From Opitutaceae bacterium EW11 (lineage in GTDB: Bacteria > Verrucomicrobiota > Verrucomicrobiia > Opitutales > Opitutaceae): DNA of 64,000 nucleotides. The notes under the pieces were generated by a model. The model searched no databases and was not told the DNA's origin. It worked only from the letters and a program-made list of their open reading frames with translations. Made by a program: the position numbers and the translations under genes. Position 1 is the stretch's first letter; every line of letters begins with the position of its first letter. The DNA lies in NCBI GenBank assembly GCA_003054665.1, contig QAYY01000002.1:62001-126000 (forward strand). Direction: 5' to 3'. Positions 26,406-34,364 of the stretch are shown one piece after another.

Positions 26406-27326
26406 TCAGACGCCGGCGTGCTGGCGCACGAACTCTCGCGCTTTTTTCGCCTTGGGGAGCGCCGGTACGAGACCCGGATCTTCTTCGGCTTCCACCACGA
26501 GCCACCCGCGGTAGGGGAGGGCCGACAATTCCCGGAGAAGGCGGACGTAGTCGACTTCGCCGTCGCCTGGGATCGTGAATACGCCGCTGCTCACGGCCTT
26601 GCAGAACGACCAGCCCTCGCGCCGCGCCTGGGCGACGACGGAAGCGCGGGTGCTCTTCAGGTGGACGTGTCCGATCCGGTCGCCGTGGCGGGAAACGACG
26701 GCGTGCGGATCGATTCCGGCGAAACTCAGGTGCCCGGCATCGAGCACGAGGTGGAGGTTCGGCACGCTCGCGAGAAGCCGGTCCAGCTCGGCCTCCGTTT
26801 GGATCACCGTCCCCATGTGGTGGTGGTAAACGAGCTTCATCCCCTCGGAGGCGCAGGTCGTCGCGAGTTCGCTCAGCCCGGCGACGAGCCTCGTCCACTC
26901 GTCGGAGGTGAGCGTCCTGCGGTCGTCGACGCCGTAACCGAGGGCGGCATTGCGGTCGCCGTGGATCGCGTGGGAGCACTCGGCGACGATCGCGACGGTG
27001 GCACCGAGCGGCTTCAACAGCCGGAGGTGCGCGGCGAACGAGGCGCGTTCCTGCTCGAGCGAACGCGTCGCCAGATAGGTGCTGTGCCACCCGCTGACGA
27101 GCCGGAGCTGGTGCTTTTCCAGGTGGGGGCAGAGCGCCGTCGCGGTGCGTGGATACGCGTGGCCCAGCTCCGTGCCGGAGTAGCCGACCGCGCGCATGTC
27201 GCGGAGAATGGCGTCGAGCGGAACGTCGCCGGCGAGTTCGTTGAAATCGTCGTTGCTCCAGATGATCGGGTTGGCGCCGACCCAGCAGTCGCGCAGATCT
27301 TTCGGGGAATGCTTGGGGGAGTGCAT
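26406..27326 (-). CDS. iolE: Inosose dehydratase IolE-like (xylose-isomerase-like TIM barrel)
   Basis: 306 residues. GANPIIWSNDDFNELAGDVPLDAILRDM and YSGTELGHAYP are characteristic of IolE at the N-terminus, MKLVYHHHMGTVIQTEAELDRLL holds metal-site His residues, and LVLDAGHLSFAGIDPHAV with IGHVHLKSTR supplies the D/H metal ligands of AP-endonuclease-2-like barrels. IolE removes water from 2-keto-myo-inositol to give the diketone used by IolD. Start chosen at 27326 (MHSPKHSPKDL), which overlaps the iolD stop by one base; the longer frame to 27425 is Arg-rich and overlaps iolD. Confidence 0.9.
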   Translation of the reverse strand: MHSPKHSPKDLRDCWVGANPIIWSNDDFNELAGDVPLDAILRDMRAVGYSGTELGHAYPRTATALCPHLEKHQLRLVSGWHSTYLATRSLEQERASFAAHLRLLKPLGATVAIVAECSHAIHGDRNAALGYGVDDRRTLTSDEWTRLVAGLSELATTCASEGMKLVYHHHMGTVIQTEAELDRLLASVPNLHLVLDAGHLSFAGIDPHAVVSRHGDRIGHVHLKSTRASVVAQARREGWSFCKAVSSGVFTIPGDGEVDYVRLLRELSALPYRGWLVVEAEEDPGLVPALPKAKKAREFVRQHAGV

Positions 27327-29200
27327 CAGTAGTGGAAACGGCGGCGGCGAACGGCCTGTTCGTACGAGCGGCGCGCGGCGCGCACCGATGGGACGGAGGA
27401 AATCTCCGCGGGAGGAACGTCCCACCAGGAGAAGCCCTGCATCACGGAGCCCGGCGTGACGGGGACGTAGACGAAGCAGGTGTTGGATTCCTCGCGCGCG
27501 GCGGCGAGCGCCTCCTTCAGCGAGGCTTCGTCGTGGGCGGTGAAGACCGTCGCGCCGAGGCTGCGCGCGTTGGCCGCATAGTCGACCGGCACGGGCTCAC
27601 CGGTGAGCCGGTGGTCGCCGGAGGCACGCTTGCGAAACTCGTTGCCGAAGCTGCGACCGCCGCAGGCGCGCTGCAGATTGTGGATGCAGCCGAAGCCGTG
27701 GTTGTCGTTGAGAACGACCGTGATCTTCAGCCCCTCCTGGACCGCGGTGACGATCTCGTGGTTGAGCATCAGGTAGCTGCCGTCGCCAAGAAACGCATAC
27801 ACTTCGCGTTCCGGGGCGGCCAGCTTCACCCCCAGCGCGCCGGCGATCTCGTACCCCATGCAGGAGTAGCCGTACTCGGAGTGGTAGTCGGTCTCGCTCT
27901 TGCCGCGCCAGAGCTTGTGGATGTCGCCGGGAATCCCCCCGGATGCATGGACTACCGTGCTGTTGGCGTCGATGTGCTCGTTCAGAATCCGGACGACCTC
28001 GCTCTGGTACATCAGGCCGTCGGGGCTGGGGCGCGCGGGAGAGGTCATTTCCCTCCAGGGCGTCTCCCAGTCTCTCCGAGCCGCGGCGATCGCGCGCTGG
28101 TGGGTAGAAGGAACCTTCCAGCCGCGGATGCCGCGGCCCAGAGCCTGAAGCACGGCCCGGGCATCGCCCACGAGAGGTAGTGCGCCGTGTTTGGCGGCGT
28201 CGAAGGCGTTGACGTTGATGCTGACGAACCGGACTTCGGAATTCTGGAATTGGGTTTTGGAGGCGGTGGTGAAATCCGAAAGGCGCGTGCCGACAACCAC
28301 CACGACGTCGGCTTCGGCGGCGAGCCGGTTGGCCGCGAGCGTGCCGGTGACGCCGACGCCGCCCAGCGCCAGGGCGTGACTCTCGAGCAATGCGCCTTTT
28401 CCGGCCTGGGTGACCGCGACGGGAATGCCGGTCGCCTCGGCGAACGTCCGCAGCGCCGCACAGGCGTCGGAATAATGCACGCCGCCGCCGGCGACGATCA
28501 GGGGCCGTTTCGCCGTGCGGAGCAGAGCCGCGGCTTCCTTGAGCCGTTCGGGCGTGGGCAGGGTGCGTTCGATCTCGTAAACTCGTTTCTCGAAAAAGTG
28601 CGCCGGGCAGTCGAAGGCCTCCGCCTGGACGTCCTCCGGGAGGGCCAGAGTGACGGCGCCGGTTTCCGCGGGGCTGGCTAGGACGCGCATCGCCTCAGGC
28701 AACGCGCTCAGGATCTGCTCCGGACGTTGAATACGGTCCCAGTAGCGCGAGACCGGGCGGAAACAGTCGTTCACGCTCACCTCGAGCGAGCCCGGGTATT
28801 CGAGCTGCTGGAGGACCGGCGCGGGTCCGCGGTTGGCGAACACGTCGCTGGGAAACAGGAGCACGGGAAGCCGGTTGACCGTGGCGGTCGCCGCCCCGGT
28901 GACCATGTTGGTTGCTCCCGGGCCGACGGAGGTCGCGCAGGCCAGTGTTCCGAGGCGGCGGCGCGTTTTTGCGTAGGCGATCGCGGTGTGAACCATCGCC
29001 TGCTCGTTTTTGGGCTGAAGGTAGGGGAGCGACGTGCCGCCGATTTCCTCCAGGGCCTGACCGAGGCCGGCCACGTTGCCATGTCCGAAGATGCCGCACA
29101 CGCCGTTGATCAAGCGGTGCTCGACGCCGTCGCGGCGGACGTATTGCGCCTGGAGAAAGCGGACGATCGCGGCCGCCGTGGTGATTCGGACCGTTTTCAT
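27326..29200 (-). CDS. iolD: Trihydroxycyclohexane-1,2-dione hydrolase IolD (TPP enzyme)
   Basis: 624 residues, the full length of IolD. The N-terminal pyrimidine-binding domain starts with MKTVRITTAAAIVRFLQAQY and contains INGVCGIFGHGNVAGLGQAL with the catalytic Glu region just after (EIGGTSLPYLQPKNEQAMVH). The central domain shows RPLIVAGGGVHYSDA. The C-terminal TPP domain has the GDG...N motif, FLGDGSYLMLNHEIVTAVQE then VVLNDNHGFGCIHNLQ. It opens the ring of the cyclohexanedione to 5-deoxy-glucuronate. The ATG at 29200 overlaps the iolB stop (ATGA). Confidence 0.95.
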   Translation of the reverse strand: MKTVRITTAAAIVRFLQAQYVRRDGVEHRLINGVCGIFGHGNVAGLGQALEEIGGTSLPYLQPKNEQAMVHTAIAYAKTRRRLGTLACATSVGPGATNMVTGAATATVNRLPVLLFPSDVFANRGPAPVLQQLEYPGSLEVSVNDCFRPVSRYWDRIQRPEQILSALPEAMRVLASPAETGAVTLALPEDVQAEAFDCPAHFFEKRVYEIERTLPTPERLKEAAALLRTAKRPLIVAGGGVHYSDACAALRTFAEATGIPVAVTQAGKGALLESHALALGGVGVTGTLAANRLAAEADVVVVVGTRLSDFTTASKTQFQNSEVRFVSINVNAFDAAKHGALPLVGDARAVLQALGRGIRGWKVPSTHQRAIAAARRDWETPWREMTSPARPSPDGLMYQSEVVRILNEHIDANSTVVHASGGIPGDIHKLWRGKSETDYHSEYGYSCMGYEIAGALGVKLAAPEREVYAFLGDGSYLMLNHEIVTAVQEGLKITVVLNDNHGFGCIHNLQRACGGRSFGNEFRKRASGDHRLTGEPVPVDYAANARSLGATVFTAHDEASLKEALAAAREESNTCFVYVPVTPGSVMQGFSWWDVPPAEISSVPSVRAARRSYEQAVRRRRFHY

Positions 29201-30048
29201 GCCTTGGTTTCCTTTTCGATGCCCGGCTGCCAGCCCTGCTTTTTCGGATCGAGCAGCCACCGGTGCTCGGGCGTGAAGGTGAAACCCTTGTACGGCCGCC
29301 GCGGCAGATGCCGCACGACCCAGAGATAATACATGCCGTAGCCGGGGGCGGAGACTTGGGCGTGGTCGAGTCCGCCCGGGATCAGCATCGTGTCGCCGTT
29401 GCCCACCTTGAAAACCGAATCGCCGAGCTCGGCGTGGCCATAGCCCTGAGGGAGCGTGAAGCGGTAATGGTAGATTTCCGGCTGCGGATGATGGTGGGGC
29501 GGATAGCTCGACCAGCGGCCGGGGAAATTCACCACCTCGCCGACGACCAGGTTCGAATCGGGACGTGTGCTGTAGTCGAAGATCGTGCGAACGATGCGCC
29601 GGCAGGCGCCCTGCACCAACCCGGCGCCGCGGTCCTCGCTCGTGAATTCATCGTTCCGATACAACCGCGGCTTCAGCTTGCGCGGGTTCTGGGTCCGGAT
29701 GAAGGCCCATTCGCAGCCGCCGCGCCCAGCGGTGACGGAAAACTCGCCGCGGTCGCCGACGTGCACCGCATACGGACCCTCGTCGAAGAGGGAGCGTCGG
29801 GAAACGGTTTCGTCAGTTGCGCCCACCTTCACCCGCGCCTGGCCGGAGAGCAGCACGAGCAGCGTTTCTTTTCGGCACGCCTCGCGGTGCTCCTGCCCCC
29901 CGCGCAGACGCAGAATCCCGAAGTCCATCAGCGCATCGAGGCCGTGCAGCGTGTTGGCGCCGCCCTCGCTGGCGATGACACTATAGCCGTCGGGAAAGGC
30001 AGGCTGGGGCGGGCGGAGATGGCACGCCCGCAGGAAGAGGTCGTTCAT
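29197..30048 (-). CDS. iolB: 5-deoxy-glucuronate isomerase IolB
   Basis: 283 residues in two cupin halves. GFGILRLRGGQEH-like strands, KETLLVLLSGQARVKVG and FDEGPYAVHVGDR form the first half. RWSSYPPHHHPQPEIYHYRF, with the metal-binding His cluster, NGDTMLIPGGLDHAQVSAPGYGMYYLWVVRHL and the end FTPEHRWL form the second; all are typical of IolB. It isomerises 5-deoxy-glucuronate to 2-deoxy-5-keto-D-gluconate. It starts seven bases after the iolG stop and overlaps iolD by four bases. Confidence 0.95.
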   Translation of the reverse strand: MNDLFLRACHLRPPQPAFPDGYSVIASEGGANTLHGLDALMDFGILRLRGGQEHREACRKETLLVLLSGQARVKVGATDETVSRRSLFDEGPYAVHVGDRGEFSVTAGRGGCEWAFIRTQNPRKLKPRLYRNDEFTSEDRGAGLVQGACRRIVRTIFDYSTRPDSNLVVGEVVNFPGRWSSYPPHHHPQPEIYHYRFTLPQGYGHAELGDSVFKVGNGDTMLIPGGLDHAQVSAPGYGMYYLWVVRHLPRRPYKGFTFTPEHRWLLDPKKQGWQPGIEKETKA

Positions 30049-30055
30049 CGGCAAA

Positions 30056-31057
30056 TCAGACGGTTTCGGACTTTCCGGAGTGGAGTGAGCGCGTCGCGGC
30101 GAGCGCGATCTTCTGGGCCGCGATGCCGTCGTCACAGGTGATTGGAGCCGGACGGCCGAGGCGGAGATTGCCGACGAAATCCTCCAGCTGCGTGAGGTAC
30201 GCCGGATCGAAGCGCTCGAGGAAGCCGGGCACGGTGTCGTGCGAAATGGAGCCGGGCGTCATCACGAGCACGGCGGTTTCCCTATCGTAGCCGATCTGGA
30301 GCGTTCCCTTCGTGCCGACGATCTCGGTGTTGATCGCGTAGCCGTAGATGCCAGTGCGGCTCAGGCTGATGCAGCCGATTTTACCGGAGGCGAAATGCAG
30401 GGTGGTGAAGGCGTTGTCGACATCGCCGACCTTCGCGATTTCCGGGTCCGCCACGGCGGCGCCGCAGCTGTTCACGCTTTTCACCTCGCCCATGTACCAG
30501 CGGGCGAGATCGAAATCGTGGATACCCATGTCGATGAACAGGCCGCCGCTGTTGACCGGCTTGAGGTATTCGATCGGCGGCGCGTATTGGTCGCGCGAGG
30601 CCGACTTGAAGACGATCGGCGTACCGATCAACCCGTTCTCGATTTTCTTTTTCGCCGCGGCGTAGGCGTTGTCGAAGCGGCGCATGAAACCGAGTTGGAA
30701 GAATACGGCGTTGCGGGCGACCGAGGCCTTCATCGCTTCCGCCTCCTTGAGATCGAGGGAGAGCGGCTTTTCGCAGAAGATCGCTTTTTTCGCCTCGGCG
30801 GCGGCGATGACCACCTCGGCGTGGAGCTTCGTCGGCGTCATCACCACGACGGCGTCGAGCTGCGGGTCTTTGACCAAATCGTGGTACGTGGCAAACGGCT
30901 TCGCGCCGGTGCTCGCGGCGATGGCCTGGGTGACGTCCGCGCGGACATCCGTGACGGAGTGGAGCCGCGCGCCGGGCAGGCGGGTGGCAAAGTGTTTGGC
31001 GTAGAGGCTGCCGAGGCGGCCGAGCCCGACCACGCCGACGTTGAGAGGGGTATTCAT
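30056..31057 (-). CDS. iolG: myo-inositol 2-dehydrogenase IolG (Gfo/Idh/MocA family)
   Basis: 333 residues. The Rossmann motif VGVVGLGRLGSLYAKHF is at the N-terminus, FCEKPLSLDL carries Lys97 of the EKP motif, and GGLFIDMGIHDFDLARWYMG gives D176 and H180, completing the catalytic triad of IolG. The remainder (EIVGTKGTLQIGYDRE and so on) is the Gfo/Idh C-terminal sheet. It oxidises myo-inositol to scyllo-inosose with NAD as the first step of the operon. It is the promoter-proximal gene; an operator-like site lies 63-75 bases upstream. Start at 31057 because the longer frame reads through the intergenic repeat region. Confidence 0.92.
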   Translation of the reverse strand: MNTPLNVGVVGLGRLGSLYAKHFATRLPGARLHSVTDVRADVTQAIAASTGAKPFATYHDLVKDPQLDAVVVMTPTKLHAEVVIAAAEAKKAIFCEKPLSLDLKEAEAMKASVARNAVFFQLGFMRRFDNAYAAAKKKIENGLIGTPIVFKSASRDQYAPPIEYLKPVNSGGLFIDMGIHDFDLARWYMGEVKSVNSCGAAVADPEIAKVGDVDNAFTTLHFASGKIGCISLSRTGIYGYAINTEIVGTKGTLQIGYDRETAVLVMTPGSISHDTVPGFLERFDPAYLTQLEDFVGNLRLGRPAPITCDDGIAAQKIALAATRSLHSGKSETV

Positions 31058-31119
31058 GGTTCGGTCAGTGCACCGCATGCCATGATCCCGTTTCCGGGCC
31101 GTCACAATTGCCCCTAAAT

Positions 31120-31132
31120 CAGAACCGTTAGA
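31120..31132. promoter_or_regulatory. LacI-type operator-like site upstream of iolG (site 4, imperfect)
   Basis: CAGAACCGTTAGA matches the perfect site at 21127 in the ten right-hand bases (AACCGTTAGA) and differs in the three left-hand ones. It lies in the promoter position for the iol operon, so it may be a weaker site for the same regulator. Confidence 0.4.
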
Positions 31133-31162
31133 TTGCCAGGTTTCAGAGGGAGCGCAGGCGGA

Positions 31163-31545
31163 GAAGGGCTGAAGGGCGGAAAGGCTGAAAGGCTGAAGGA
31201 AGACGCCGGCGCGGAGCAGGGACGTATTCATTCCTGTCCGGCATCCTCCGGGGTGGCGCGACACGTCCCGTGGCGCGGTGAGTTTCGGGCCTGCGGTGAT
31301 ACGCCATCCCGCCGCGGGAGGCTGCCGGCCGACAGGTGCCCCGGTGCGACGCGTCCGGAGTCCGCAGTCGGCTCGACCTATCCGCAAAGAGGAGGACAGC
31401 CTCTCAACCGAAGCCATCCTGCATGCGGACATCTCGTGCGGATGGAGCGCAACGTGTCGTCGCGAGGGCGCGCCGACCGACCCGCGAGCGTGGCAAACGG
31501 TTCGCCCGTTCAGCCCTTCGGCCTTTCAGCCCTTCAGCCCTTCGC
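31163..31545. repeat. Intergenic region flanked by inverted GGCTGAA-unit repeats
   Basis: The 493-base gap between lutC and iolG has no gene I can support. Its left part (31163-31199) is built of GAAGGGCTGAA / GGAAAGGCTGAA units. Its right part (31509-31545) has the same units inverted (TTCAGCCCTTC, CCTTTCAGCCC), so the two ends could pair over about 35 bases. The roughly 310 bases between show no recognised motif. It may be a small non-autonomous element or a folded spacer between the lut and iol transcription units. Confidence 0.5.
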
Positions 31546-31550
31546 CTTCT

Positions 31551-32162
31551 CTACGCTAGAACGGTGATTTGCACGCCGGGGCCGTGGACGCCTTGGATCA
31601 GGATGCCTTCGACGTCGGCGGTCTTCGAGGGGCCGGTGCACCAGATCACGTTCGGATCGGAGCCGAGCGAACGCACGGCGGCGGCGACGTCGGGAAAGAT
31701 CTGCTCGCGCTTGAGCACCGCGATGTGGACCCACGGAGCGAGGGCGGCCAGGCGGCTGGCGGTCGTGGCGTCCTTCAGGATCACGCTGCCGGTCTCGGCG
31801 AGGGCGCCGGCGGCGTGCGTGATTCCGAACTGGTAGGTGTCGATCTGGGAGCGGTCGAAAACGCGTTCGACGTGGAAATCGTCCCCGAAGGAGCCGCCGA
31901 TCTCGGCCCAGAGCGCAGGGTCACAGTAGCCTCGGAGGTGCTTTTTCTCGCGGAGCCAGTCGACGAGCGCCGCGACGTTGTCGAAGGCGAGACCGTTGAC
32001 CAGCTGGGTGCGCACCTTGAACGCGGTCCAGAGGTCGGCGGCGGCGCCGGCTCCGGCGAGAGTCGCGACATTGTCGGGATACTCCGGATACGGAGCGCGG
32101 TCGTGGAGCGGCTGGAGCGCGCCGCGGATGCGGGAGAAAATGGCTTCGCGGGATTCGCTCAT
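31551..32162 (-). CDS. lutC: LutC-like LUD-domain protein, L-lactate utilization
   Basis: 203 residues from ATG 32162. EAIFSRIRGAL at the N-terminus, YQFGITHAAGALAETGSVIL (the LUD/DUF162 core) and the final DPNVIWCTGPSKTADVEGILIQGVHGP, the conserved signature in which GPSKTADIE is diagnostic of LutC/YkgG. With LutA and LutB it forms the iron-sulfur L-lactate oxidation complex making pyruvate. It overlaps lutB by four bases. As the end of the deoxyhexose cluster it would consume the lactate made from lactaldehyde. Confidence 0.9.
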   Translation of the reverse strand: MSESREAIFSRIRGALQPLHDRAPYPEYPDNVATLAGAGAAADLWTAFKVRTQLVNGLAFDNVAALVDWLREKKHLRGYCDPALWAEIGGSFGDDFHVERVFDRSQIDTYQFGITHAAGALAETGSVILKDATTASRLAALAPWVHIAVLKREQIFPDVAAAVRSLGSDPNVIWCTGPSKTADVEGILIQGVHGPGVQITVLA

Positions 32163-33553
32163 GACGTTTTCCGGTGATTTTTCATCCAGGCGCGGAATTT
32201 GCCGCCGCGCCAGGGCGGAAGGCCGCGCGTTTCCACCCAGGTCTTGGCCGCCTGCGGGAGGAGCGGCGTGGGCACGTGGTTGGCGATCCCGCCCAGGGCG
32301 AGAGCCGTTTTCCACGCGGCCGGTTGGGAGGCCAGGATGGCGTAACCGCCCATCGGCGGCATTCCGGCCGCAGCCGCTTCGCTTCCCTCCTGTTTGCCGC
32401 GGTCGCGGAGACGGAGGAGCAGGTCGGGAATGGGAATGTTGACCGGGCAGACCTCGTTGCAGGCGCCGCAGAGGCTCGACGCCTTCGGCAGGTCGGCCAG
32501 CTCCGGGAATTTTTTCCCTGCGAGCAGCGGCGAGAGCACGGCGCCGACCGGACCCGGATACACGCTGCGATAGGCGTGGCCACTGGCCTGGCGGTAAACC
32601 GGGCAGACGTTCAGGCAAGCGCCGCAGCGAATGCAGCGGAGGATCTCGCGGCAATCGCTGGCGAGGACGTCGGTGCGCCCGTTGTCGACGAAGATGACGT
32701 GCATCTCCTCCGGCCCGTCCGGCTGCGCCGCGCTGCGCGGCCCCTGGATGAATTCGGTGTAGACGGTGAGCTGCTGGCCCGTGCCGGAGCGCGCGAGGAG
32801 GTTGAGGAAAACGGCGAGGTCCCGGTCGCGCGGGAGGATCTTCTCGATGCCGATGAGCGCGATGTGAACCTTGGTCGCGGCGAGGCAGAAGCGCGAGTTG
32901 CCCTCGTTGGTCACGAGCACGATGCGGCCGCTCTCGGCGGAGACGAAATTGGCGCCGGTCAGGCCGATATCCGCCTCGAGGTATTTCTGCCGCAAATACT
33001 GGCGGGCCCGGCGGGTGATGACCTCGGGCTCGTCGTTGTAGTCGCCCAGACCGTTCTTCTCGAAGAGCGTGGCGATCTCGCGGCGGTTCTTGTGGATGAT
33101 CGGCTTGACGATGTGCGAGGGGTGGTCGTGGCCGATCTGGACGATGAATTCGCCGAGATCGGTCTCGAGGCACTCCATTCCGTTTTTCTCCAGGAACGGC
33201 GTCAGCTCGATCTCCTCGCTGACCATCGTCTTCGCCTTGACGATCTTCCTGGCCTGGCGCGCCTGCATGATCGCGAGCACCTCGCGGCAGGCCGCTTCGC
33301 CGTCCGTCGCCCAGTGGACCTTGACGCCGTTGGCCTGCATGCGGGCTTCCACCTGCGGCAGATACGTATCCAGGTTCTCGATCGTGTGCTGCTTGATCCG
33401 GCCGGCGAGCCGCCGGAGATCGTCGGGATTCTGGTACTGCGTGAAAAGCGCCTTCAGCCGGCTGTCGTAGCCGGACTTCGACCCATCGTAGACCGCCGCA
33501 CGTTTCTCTTGGCTGATCTTGGCGGCGTACTGGTCAATTTGTTGGTACTTCAT
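32159..33553 (-). CDS. lutB: LutB-like iron-sulfur protein, L-lactate utilization
   Basis: 464 residues. The N-terminal LUD domain includes KAKTMVSEEIELTPFLEKNGMECLETDLGEFIVQI and VTNEGNSRFCLAATKVHIALIGIEKI. Two 4Fe-4S motifs follow, CIRCGACLNVCPVYR and CGACNEVCPVNIP. This order is that of LutB/YkgF. It is the electron-carrying subunit of the LutABC lactate dehydrogenase. It starts 43 bases after lutA and overlaps lutC. Confidence 0.93.
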   Translation of the reverse strand: MKYQQIDQYAAKISQEKRAAVYDGSKSGYDSRLKALFTQYQNPDDLRRLAGRIKQHTIENLDTYLPQVEARMQANGVKVHWATDGEAACREVLAIMQARQARKIVKAKTMVSEEIELTPFLEKNGMECLETDLGEFIVQIGHDHPSHIVKPIIHKNRREIATLFEKNGLGDYNDEPEVITRRARQYLRQKYLEADIGLTGANFVSAESGRIVLVTNEGNSRFCLAATKVHIALIGIEKILPRDRDLAVFLNLLARSGTGQQLTVYTEFIQGPRSAAQPDGPEEMHVIFVDNGRTDVLASDCREILRCIRCGACLNVCPVYRQASGHAYRSVYPGPVGAVLSPLLAGKKFPELADLPKASSLCGACNEVCPVNIPIPDLLLRLRDRGKQEGSEAAAAGMPPMGGYAILASQPAAWKTALALGGIANHVPTPLLPQAAKTWVETRGLPPWRGGKFRAWMKNHRKTS

Positions 33554-33596
33554 GTCGGGCGGCGGAACGGGGCGGACTCGGGTGCGCGGGCGGCAG

Positions 33597-34364
33597 TCAC
33601 GCTTTCCGGTTTTTGAGCGAATCGCGGAGAATCTGGGCGACGTGGAGCGTCTTGATCGGCCGTGCGCCTTTCTCGGCGAGCCCGGTCATGTGCATGAGGC
33701 AGCTCATGTCGACGCCCACGATGTAGTCGGGCTTCGTCGCGAGGATGTGATCCAGCTTCAGGTTGCCCATCGCTTGGGAAATGTGCGGGAAGGTCACGGA
33801 GAACGTGCCGCCAAAACCGCAGCACTGTTCGGGTTCGCCGAACGGCACGACCTTGAGGCCCTCGATCGAATTGAGCAGCGTCAGCGCGGCTTCGCCGGTG
33901 GGCGTGCCGCGGGCATGGCAGCTGCGGTGAAACGCGACCGTGGCCTCGAAACGTCCCGGCCAGCTCTTCACGCCGAGGCTGTTGACGATGAAATCCGTGA
34001 GTTCCCACGTACGGCGCCCGAGCTGCTCGACGGCGGGGAGATCGGCTTCCTTTTCGAACTCCAGCAGCGCGCCGTGAAACATCATCGCGGCGCAGGAGCT
34101 CGACGGCACCACCACGGGCGCCTCGCCGGCGAAGGTTTTCACGGTGTGCCGGACAACCTTGCGTGAGGACGGCCAATCGCCGCCGTTGAACGCGGGCTGG
34201 CCGCAGCACGTCTGCCCTTCGGGAAACTCGACCTGACAGCCGAGGTGCTCGAGCACCTCGACAGTGGCCGCCGCGGCGTCGTCGTAAAACGCGTCGCACA
34301 GGCAGGTCGCCATCAACTGAAGCCGGCGGTCGGCGCCGGGCCGGATGCGTTCGGAGAGGTTCAC
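33597..34364 (-). CDS. lutA: LutA-like CCG-domain protein, L-lactate utilization
   Basis: 255 residues from a GTG at 34364; an internal ATG at 34313 would cut off residues of the first beta-strand (LQLMATCLCDAFYDDAA), so the GTG, which overlaps the rhamnulokinase stop as GTGA, is preferred. Cysteine-rich CCG motifs: EGQTCCGQPAFNGGDW, VVPSSSCAAMM, HRSCHARG and PEQCCGFGGTFSV. These bind an iron-sulfur cluster of the glycolate/heterodisulfide-reductase-like type. It works with LutB and LutC in oxidising L-lactate to pyruvate. Translational coupling to the kinase links lactate use to rhamnose catabolism. Confidence 0.88.
   Translation of the reverse strand: MNLSERIRPGADRRLQLMATCLCDAFYDDAAAATVEVLEHLGCQVEFPEGQTCCGQPAFNGGDWPSSRKVVRHTVKTFAGEAPVVVPSSSCAAMMFHGALLEFEKEADLPAVEQLGRRTWELTDFIVNSLGVKSWPGRFEATVAFHRSCHARGTPTGEAALTLLNSIEGLKVVPFGEPEQCCGFGGTFSVTFPHISQAMGNLKLDHILATKPDYIVGVDMSCLMHMTGLAEKGARPIKTLHVAQILRDSLKNRKA

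Noticed and set aside
33597-34313. ATG at 34313 as the start of lutA
   Set aside because: It removes the beginning of the first strand of the CCG domain; the GTG at 34364 overlaps the kinase stop and gives the complete domain.
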